From: Scilla litardierei
Taxonomy: Eukaryota; Streptophyta; Magnoliopsida; Asparagales; Asparagaceae
Assembly: GCA_030789695.1 (NCBI GenBank)
Contig: CM061141.1
Coordinates: forward strand, 164,453,579 to 164,517,578
Direction of reading: 5' to 3'
Length of the DNA stretch: 64,000 nucleotides
Made by a program: the position numbers and the translations under genes. Numbering within the stretch: the first letter of the stretch is position 1; each line of letters opens with the position of its first letter. Shown here piece by piece: positions 56,563 to 64,000 of the stretch. The notes beneath the pieces were generated by a model. The model worked only from the letters and a program-made list of their open reading frames with translations, was not told where the DNA came from and did no database searches.

Positions 56563-59123
56563 GGTTTTGTTGGTGGCCCATGCAGGTCCAATCTTGCAAT
56601 TGCGAATTAACGGAACAACGATAATAACGGAATGTCCATTAAATAAATTGCAACATCCGAGTCATAAGCCCTAAGTTTAGTCGTTTTCTTATGATACTAG
56701 GTGATAAGAAGACTTAGTTAGACGCCTTTGCTTGTTAGTTAGAGGCCCCTAATTGATTGTTAGACCCCCTTCTAGCAATTGATTCAATCTTCGTAGGAGT
56801 TACCTTAGTGGTCCTTGTTTACCCTTGACCATATTAGACTTCTAGATTTTCCTTCGGTCGTTCGCTTTTGGGTTCATCGATTTCGGACCAAGCTGAACGC
56901 ATTTCTTTACCGTCTAATCTTTAGAAAGCCTTAGCGCTTAGTTTTTAATCCTTAGTTGGTCGACCATAGGAGTTTCCGTAGACTTTCCTGATTCATATCC
57001 TAGGCGTATGTACGTTCTGACCATCCGACCATTTCCTTGCCTCGATTCACGAGATCGCCTCATAACGATCGTCGTCAATCTTCAAACATCGCCATTGCAA
57101 AACTTGAACCTTCTGAAAGTATTTTTCAATTTTCTCTTCCACTAAGTTTAATTTTGTTCAAAATTTTAATATACCTATATTTCATCCTCCTTCATTGATT
57201 TAAATTTTTTAAAACGTTTGTCGGAATTTTTGAATACTAGCTTACGGTATTTTCCCAGCCTATATTTTTCATACTTATGTAAATGTGTCGTTCTTTCATA
57301 TATTAGTTTTACTTTTGCCTTGCCCAATTCGATTTATAATTTTCCCTCTTATTGTGTTATTCGAATGATACGTCGTGTTTACTTTAATATACTTTCAAGA
57401 CACATGGAATTTCAGCTTTCAGCAAGTTGGACTTTGCTCGTCGTTTTCGCTACTTCAGGTTTCTGCAAAATTACTATTTTCATAACCACTTCCTGATTTA
57501 GACCCTCCATGATTTGATTTTAAAGACTTGCTATTCGATCTTGATAATTCTTATACTAAGTCGTCAATATTATTTTTTCCGTGCACCATACATACTTTCA
57601 ATTATTTTTATATCCGTGCCAGACTTGTTGTGCTCGTATATTAAGAACCTTGTGCAAATCAGTTTTTCATTTTTGGCAAACCATGGTTTTCTAAAAGAAG
57701 TTTCAAAATTGATTATTTTAGATTTTCCATAGCCTAAAAGCTTTGAAAGCATTTAACCTGAGTTTAAATTTTTCCGTTACTTGATTTCATTCTTCGACTT
57801 TCCAAAACTTTTTGACAACATTATATTAAATTACTGACGGATAGAATTTTCTAAACCACATCCTTAATATTCGTGTAAATGATTTTACTTCCTTTTATAA
57901 TGAATTTTTAAAACCAATAGACCATTTTCTCTTATTATGAATGTTCGACTCAAACTTATTTTGAACAACTCGTTTTATCGATCTCCAAATATTTCTTTCA
58001 GACGAGGATTTTAATTTTGAAGAACAACAGTTTTCAGATTTCACGTATTTTAGCTTGTGCTACTTACCACATTTTCCTTTCCCCTCCTATATAAGCATCA
58101 CTACATCTCCCTTTTCCCTCAACCTAAACATCACCATTGAGTCAATGTTTTCCCTAACCAAGCTGTCTCCTTGTATTCGTCCTATCTGAACTCGTGCTTA
58201 TCGATCCTTCCCTCGTCACGCCCTCGACCCCTCTTTATTGTTTAGACCTTAGGGTCCGTCAATGTCTGTGTCAACCCTTAATAGTTAGTAGGCCCTTGGA
58301 CCTTGTGAGGTTGTCGTGGTGCACGTACCTAAGTTGTGTACGTGGGCTTGAATGAGAATTCCCATAGTATATTAATGTTTGCCTATTGTGTGATATATAC
58401 GTACTTGGAGTTATTCGTGATATTATAAAGTTGTTGTGTGTTAGTAGTTATAGATTTTTGTGTGAATAGCTATACTATACTAGGGATGCCTGTGTATATA
58501 AGAGTTAGCGTTGAAATATCTAAGTTGTGTATGTAGTAAGAGATACATATAATGGTTGAAATAAAATGATTGGTAAAGCTATGTGTATGTTAGTAGTGAT
58601 AATAATAAGAGTACGTATGGTTAAGAGGGTAGGCCTATTGAGTGACCCATATATATTAGCACGTATGAGCGTGTGCTCGTATGTGGGTATGCATTGTGTT
58701 TAGACATAAGTAGTTATGTTTTGATGCCTGAGTATATAGGCGATATACATATGGTAGTAGGAGTATAATTTTGATTGGTATTGCTTGCTTTTCGGGATGT
58801 TGCATGCGTGCATACCGTGAGGTATACACGACTATTGCACATCTTAATTATGTATGTGTGGATGTGTTAGTATACTAATTATAGGTAGTAGGCTATGGTG
58901 TGAATATATACATTATTTATGTGTGACTATACGGTGAATGTTTGTACTAGAGAGGGTATTATAAATATGTGGGTGCTGATGTCGGTAATATTATTATTAT
59001 GGTATATAATTAGTTTGAACTATGTGGGTGTTATCTGAATAAATATTAAGTGTGATTGATTTATGGAATGTATATGGTTGTATTGGTAGATGCATATATA
59101 TATATATATAATGGAGTGGTATT
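56563..59123 (+). other. Degraded LTR-like stretch, no genes
   Basis: AT-rich up to 58080, then a TATA box (58088-58095, TATATAAG) followed by a C-rich start region, the order seen in the other chromovirus-type LTRs; 58380-59110 is rich in GTATATATACGT words with a TA microsatellite at about 59092-59112. Probably the left part of another such LTR, cut by the insertion at 59124. Confidence 0.4.
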
Positions 59124-59322
59124 TGTTGGGGTTTTGCCGGACCCCCAGAGCTCGGATCCGTATCCGTCCTAAGTTGGACGGACCACGGAGGCACAAAATC
59201 GCAGCGGAAAAACAGAAATCAAAATTTCTAGACTAGCTAAACTATTTAGCTAGGCTCTGGGGAACCAGAACCCAGCCCGATCTATGCCGACTTGGAGTGG
59301 GTCTGACCACTCCAAGAAGGAT

Positions 59323-59580
59323 CTACACTAAGCGACTAATTAAAATTACGCTAAAAACGCTTAACCACATACCCGGAATCTTGGCCCTGGAGCAGGCAAG
59401 ATGTACCGCACCGTCTTGAGAAGCTCCTCGTAGCCGAGCCGCGTTGACCCGATCTCCTTGAGCCGCCTCGCACCCTCGCACCGATCCACCCGAGCCGCTT
59501 TCGCCTCCGAGCCGATCACACGCGGTAGAAAGTTTCACTTGAGAAGAAACACGCGTCTTAGACGTCCGGATCAGATCCAA
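59323..59580 (-). other. Small ORF in the LTR leader, related to 16950-17135
   Basis: 85 codons. It shares VKLS-A, LGG and HLAC-RA-IPGMWL with the 61-codon ORF of the non-coding relative. No known domain; coding is not proven. Confidence 0.33.
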
Positions 59581-59721
59581 ACCCCCTTCGTAGTCGTGCT
59601 AGGACTACTCCGGAGAATAGGAAAGTAGAGAGAGAGATTTAGTCGCGGACCGAGCTTGCTCAATAATTTGGAGCTACCCGATCGTTGACTGGTGTGTGTT
59701 TCAACGAGGAGAGTGCACCCC

Positions 59722-59731
59722 TATTTATATA
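59722..59731 (-). promoter_or_regulatory. LTR TATA box
   Basis: Minus strand TATATAAATAGGGG, identical to 17335-17344 and its partner. Confidence 0.75.
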
Positions 59732-60058
59732 GGGAGTGAGCACTCAACTTCTTGTTGCGGGCAATGTGGGACAATCCCCATGAAGAGAAAAACAAATTAA
59801 GTCATTTGGCTTAATTTCAACTTTAAAGTTAGCCTTTCACAAAGTCAAACTTTAACGAATTAATTCTCCTCACATACTAAACTTCAGACACCAAACAAGC
59901 TATCAATCAGAAAAGCTTGGAATGGTGAACGCGTAGGAACTGACGGTGACGAATTTCGACTTCGTTTGACCCCTCAAACAATTGCTCAAAGTTTAGCAAT
60001 TTACACAAAATTCGTAGCCGTCATTAGGGTTTACAAAAACCCTAATTTGACTTAAGTT

Positions 60059-60320
60059 GCGGGCGCGCCCGCTAGACTTAGCGGGCGCGCCCGCCCAAGG
60101 GGGCAAGGGCGGGCCGCCCGCCCGCTGCAAGCAGCGGGCGGGCGCCCGCTGCAAGCAGCGGGCGGGCGCCCGCTGCAGGCCCGCTGCAAGCAGCGGGCGC
60201 GGGCCCGCTGCATGCAGCGGGCGCAGGCCCGCTGCATGCAGCGGGCCACGCCCGCTAATGCAGCGGGCGCCCGCTGCACACAGCGGGCCATGCCCGCTGC
60301 TGCAGCGGGCCGCGCCCGTT
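60059..60320. repeat. GC-rich palindromic array GCAGCGGGC/GCCCGCTGC in the LTR
   Basis: About 260 bp of facing arms such as GCCCGCTGCAAGCAGCGGGC, with GCGGGCGCGCCCGC at the left. It sits in the same place in the LTR as the CCTGGGC/GCCCAGG array of the relative (about 0.93-1.0 kb from the inner LTR end) but with unrelated sequence. Confidence 0.92.
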
Positions 60321-61623
60321 TTGCCCTTGCACATGGGCCTCTTGGCCCGGTGGGTCTAACCCACTTCCCCTTGAACTCTTTCTGCGTTTCTGGGCTCGTT
60401 TGAGCTCCGATTTGGACACGGTTTGAACCTGTGTTTAGACCGGGACGATCCCGTCATCCAGGTAACCCTTTCCAACAAGTTTGTTCCTACTAAATTCGTC
60501 GTAACTAATTTACAACACGTTTAGTTAAAGTTAGCATCTAATGCAACGTTATGTCCCTATTGCTATTGCGACTAACTTTCACAACTTAACTTGTGAATAT
60601 CATCAAATGACATTTCTCTCTATTCTATATTCCTATTACTAAGACATGAGTACTACTCGGTGTGAGACCCTACAGCCTGACCTTACTACAGGTTGGGGCT
60701 CGAAACCCCTAGACGACGGTCACTATGAGCAGTAGCTGTCGTCCCTGTTTCAGAGTCATCATAACGTGATCGACCCTTTGACAAAAAGTGTCATAGGGTT
60801 TGCATTGGCCGTGTCAGTGATGAATTCCGTTAGCTAAAATCCCTTCGTCAAGACTGTGTTTGATGTTGGCCTAGGGTATGGTTTTCTGTCAACCCTATTA
60901 GACAACATTGGTCAGTATACGGCGGTCTTTATTGTATACACGTTGTACAACTTGCAACGTACCCCGGCCGAGGATTAACATAAAGACCGTACTGAGCCTA
61001 TAACACTAACTTCCCTTTAATGGAAGTGACGAATCCCATCTTAGTCACTTACTTACCTAGAGAGCTTCTGGTGCAACCCAACCTAAGATCTTTCATCAGG
61101 ACTGGTCCTCGAAGCTAGATCATGGGTCTAAGCTACACCGTCCGTTCACAGGTTTATACAGATGACTTCAGGTCTTAAGGATCAACTAACCTATCAACAC
61201 CCTAGAGTTATTAAAGACAGATCATTAAAGTTAACCATTTAATAACTCTAACTTGGTCGTTCAGTGAACTCATTCTCTAATGAGCACCTGTGTCTCGTCT
61301 CCGACTTCAGCAAGTTGAATGACTATGAGATCATCATTACCCGAAGGTAAGACGAAGACACAGTGATCTATCCGATGTGTCGATATCCAGTTCTCGACAC
61401 ATCTACGATCACGAACCGTTTTAGACTTACGTTTCTATTCGGTCTCTTACTTACTCATAATCGAGATCTCATCTAGATGTGTAAGGACCTAACTCTAAGT
61501 CTATGGATATTATCTTAGTATATTAATTCAAATGATTTATACTTAGAATAATACGTACCATATACGGTATGAACAAGACGTATAATCAAGATAAATTGCC
61601 TTATGGGCACATATCTTCCTACA

Positions 61624-61638
61624 TCTCCCACTTGCACT
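61624..61638 (-). other. Polypurine tract of the copia gag-only element
   Basis: Minus strand AGTGCAAGTGGGAGA, identical to 19236-19250. Confidence 0.8.
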
Positions 61639-62859
61639 TAGGCTATTTATCTCGGTATCTCATGCCGTTATAGCATATCAGTCACTTTGACATTTGATAT
61701 GGCAAAACCTAAGAGTGGTTCTACTAATAAGTATCTACAACGAATTTTAATGGATTGAAATTACATCTCTTGATCACCCAGGGTTGATCCTTTGGAAAAA
61801 TGATCTGGATCAATTTTCCTAACTTTGTATAGCTAACAGTTGGCTTATACGATTTAGATGTGGGGTCTAACATTTCCGTAAGTCAGTTCTAGCTCACTTC
61901 ACTTTATTGTGTCAATATGTCAATTACATATTTGACACCCTAAGTCTCTATATATATACTATTAAATCAAAACAAATTTGACTTAATGATTTATATAGAA
62001 GATTCATTAAAGTGAAAAATCCTTTTTACTTAGTCCGAAAAACGGAACTAAGTATATTAATACGCTCCCACTGACTTTAAGAATTACCTGGTCAAATTTC
62101 TTCAACATAATATCTAAATCATATTTAGATTTATGAGCAAAAATAACCATTTGGTAAGTGCCTTAGATGGAATGTACAAGTGTCAGATTCGGTTTGACGA
62201 ATTAAGTCAAGATCATTTTAAGGAATCTTGACATTGACTCGTTCAATCAAAACGTTCTACACTGTACAAATTCCTTTAACCACATTTAGTATTAACTCTT
62301 TTAATAACTAAATGCAGATGATCAAGAATTAATCTTGATGTGCGTATTATTGTGATCGCACACAATTTATACGTCCCCTGGAACCTACCCTTAACTACTG
62401 ATTGACTTCTAGCATTTAGTCAGCTCCAACATCAATATTATCGAAGCAATACACCATTATTCGAAAATATACGCAACCATCACAGAAAAGCCACATCCAC
62501 AGAATTTGAGCCAATTCAATTTCAATTGCAACAAACGAGACATCCATTCCAAAACAACGGGTTCATAAAAGGAACCTTAATTAGTTTATCAAAAATAAAC
62601 CTTGGGTGCAAAGCACTCATTCATTGTTTTCGATCCTTAAAGATGATACATTTTATTCAAATAAGAAAAATATCATCTCCATCACGATCAGCGTCTCCAG
62701 AAGTCTTTGAGCGGTCCCAGCAGCAACTGTTGCTTTAATTGCCGACCGATCTCCGTACTTCTCCAATCTCCAGTTCTTATCAGCCACCTGTATACAGTAC
62801 ACAGATGTCTATAAGTTTCTCATACTATATGAATGGAAATAATTGCATTTAATTGAATT
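61639..62859 (-). other. Non-coding stretch between gag and 3' LTR
   Basis: No pol motif. The part 61639-62480 aligns in wording with 19251-20100 of the non-coding relative (for example TACGCTCCCACT). A possible 83-nt intron spans 62870-62788 at the end of gag. Confidence 0.6.
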
Positions 62860-63684
62860 TTAATTTGTACCTGAGGTAGAGGCATCAGTATGCCCCTTCT
62901 TCTTCTCTGCAAGATAGATCTTGCAGTTCCTCTTCCAGTGGCCAATCTTGTGGCAATGGAAGCACTCAGATTTCGACGGGGCCCCTTTGTTCTTCTTCTT
63001 CCCATTCTTAGCCTTCGCAGGTTGTGGGACCTGCCTCTTCTTTCCTTTGCCTTTCGGCTGGTCGGAAGTAGCAGAGCCAACAACCAGTGCAGCCGGCTTC
63101 TTATGAATCTCCTCAAACTGCCGGAGCATATTGAGGAGACCCGGAAGATCCGTCTCAAGGCTGTTCATTATAAAGCCAGTTATAAAAGGCTTAAAATCGG
63201 GAGTCAAAGACTTTAGGATAATGTCCGTGGACATCTCATTGTCCAGGACAAATCCTAACTGGGCGGCGTCCTCCACGTACCCGATCATCTTGATAACATG
63301 ATCTTGTACGGGTTCCGTCCCCGTCTTGGTGCCCCAGAGGTTGCTAGTGGCCTCGAACTTGGCAGCTCTTGATCGCTTGCCATACAACTCTTGTGCGTTG
63401 AGGAGCATGCTTTGAACATCCATATGTTCATGCTTCCTCTGCAACTCGTTGGTCATCGAAGCCAGAGTAAGGCACCTGGCCTTCTCTGCATCCCTCTGGT
63501 ACAATTTGTAGGCTTCCTTTTCCTCATGGGTCGAATCTTCATCCGGCTTATCTGGAGCGTCCTCGAACAGTACGTATCCTATTCCGGCTAGGGAAAGGAC
63601 CAACTTGATGTTCCTAAGCCAGTCTTTGTAGTTCGTTCCATCCAGCACGTTCTTCTCAACCATGTATCTAAGTCCCGAATCCAT
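62860..63684 (-). CDS. gag of the copia gag-only element
   Basis: Intact 274-codon frame: MDSGLRYMVEKNVLDGTNYK, the WLRNIKLVL block, copia gag core (NELQRKHEHMDVQSMLLNAQ, ELYGKRSRAAKFEATSNL, VIKMIGYVEDAAQLGF, DIILKSLTPDFKPFITGF), a Lys-rich linker, and the CCHC zinc knuckle CFHCHKIGHWKRNC (about residues 238-251), ending ASTSGTN. It assembles virus-like particles and binds RNA; the retained frame in a pol-less element suggests gag supply or packaging in trans. Length matches gag alone of copia elements. No stop or frameshift is seen, unlike the other gags in this window. Confidence 0.88.
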   Translation of the reverse strand: MDSGLRYMVEKNVLDGTNYKDWLRNIKLVLSLAGIGYVLFEDAPDKPDEDSTHEEKEAYKLYQRDAEKARCLTLASMTNELQRKHEHMDVQSMLLNAQELYGKRSRAAKFEATSNLWGTKTGTEPVQDHVIKMIGYVEDAAQLGFVLDNEMSTDIILKSLTPDFKPFITGFIMNSLETDLPGLLNMLRQFEEIHKKPAALVVGSATSDQPKGKGKKRQVPQPAKAKNGKKKNKGAPSKSECFHCHKIGHWKRNCKIYLAEKKKGHTDASTSGTN

Positions 63685-64000
63685 TCTGTATTTTATAGAT
63701 ACTATAGTTAGTAAATGTTCGTAGTATAGTTTTAATGGTTTTAATAAAACTATATTCTCCCACTAAATTTATTTAAAGCCATAATAATAAACAATTTATT
63801 ATAAAATAATATTTGTGAGAGAGGGATCCGACTACCCTGAGTCTGACAACCTTGAGTGTATCTCAACAAGTTGTCCGACTCTGCAGTCGGTAGACGAACT
63901 CGTCGTCAATCATATTTACTATGATTCCCTATCGATTTTTACCCCTAGTCATTTGTGATCATGAGTGTGCTCAACCGGATCACAATGGCTAGCCTAGTCG
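63685..64000 (-). other. 5' leader of the copia gag-only element, with hairpins
   Basis: No ORF. Contains CTTGAGTGTATCTCAACAAG (63850-63869) and a stem TTGTGAT...ATCACAA (63953-63985), both matching the leader of the non-coding relative (21606 and 21712-21744). Position between primer site and gag is where retroelement packaging signals lie. Confidence 0.55.

Larger units (their letters stand above)
59124..61623 (-). repeat. 3' LTR of the copia gag-only element
   Basis: 2500 bp; minus strand TGTAGGAAGATATGTGCCC to AAAACCCCAACA. TATA box at 59722-59731, GC-rich palindromic array at 60059-60320, small ORF at 59323-59580. Conserved blocks shared with 16706-19235 include CTACAGCCTGACC and GAGCACCTGTGTCTCGTC. 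Confidence 0.85.
59124..64000 (-). mobile_element. Copia gag-only element, right end outside window
   Basis: 3' LTR 59124-61623, polypurine tract 61624-61638, a complete gag at 62860-63684, and leader sequence to the window edge. Only 1.24 kb separates gag from the LTR, too little for pol, and no pol motif is seen there. LTR features, tract and leader hairpins match the non-coding element at 16706-25624. Left flank GTATT; the partner LTR and primer site lie to the right of the window. Confidence 0.85.

Noticed and set aside
59092..59112. TA microsatellite
   Set aside because: Common simple repeat with no special context.

Overview
The window is plant nuclear DNA made almost entirely of LTR retrotransposons inserted into one another. 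The evidence is plant-type Ty1/copia polyproteins (several of Sirevirus type with a third, env-like gene), initiator-Met tRNA primer sites, Ty3/gypsy gag with a Tat-like zinc knuckle, and kilobase-scale LTRs. No complete host gene was recognised. The density suggests a large, repeat-rich angiosperm genome, possibly a monocot (weak inference). There are no bacterial genes, rRNA or tRNA genes, or CRISPR arrays.

Layout. (A) 1-7135, minus strand: a degenerate Sirevirus running off the left edge, with 5' LTR 5770-7135, gag, protease, integrase, RT, RNase H and part of the env-like ORF. (Host) A chromovirus-type LTR can be read in four pieces: 7136-8899, 16247-16705, 25630-26491 and 44656-44787. 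It was split by three insertions: (1) 8900-16241, plus strand, a pol-less Ty3/gypsy element with 961-bp LTRs, perfect ATAGG target duplication, a gag, six exact 90-bp repeats and an antisense three-exon gene; (2) 16706-25624, minus strand, a non-coding copia-type element with 2.5-kb LTRs and AGTCC duplication; (3) 26492-44655, plus strand, a decayed copia element. Element 3 was itself split by a 3.4-kb solo LTR (28357-31776, GTAGG), a Sirevirus-type gag-only element (33763-40520, GCAACT) and a 1.8-kb LTR-like insertion (41506-43329, GTGCC).

From 44788 to 45852 there is unassigned DNA with a TATA box and a short ORF. Next come a minus-strand LTR (45853-47185) with a 50-bp tandem array, an internal stretch with 98-bp and 66-bp arrays (47186-49900), Sirevirus B on the minus strand (about 49900-53620: env-like ORF, RNase H, LTR-like palindromes, large internal deletion), a chromovirus-type LTR (53732-56562), a second degraded LTR-like stretch (to 59123), and finally a minus-strand copia gag-only element (59124 to beyond 64000) related to the non-coding element at 16706-25624.

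The most interesting signals are: the spliced antisense gene inside the pol-less gypsy element; three unrelated gag-only element types in one window; family-specific short palindromes filling LTRs and, in Sireviruses, also the pol-env spacer; a GC-rich hairpin array that changes much faster than the LTR around it; and conserved leader hairpins shared by a gag-bearing element and its non-coding relative. Coordinates, frames and splice arithmetic were worked out by hand; family assignments are by motif recognition, without database search.
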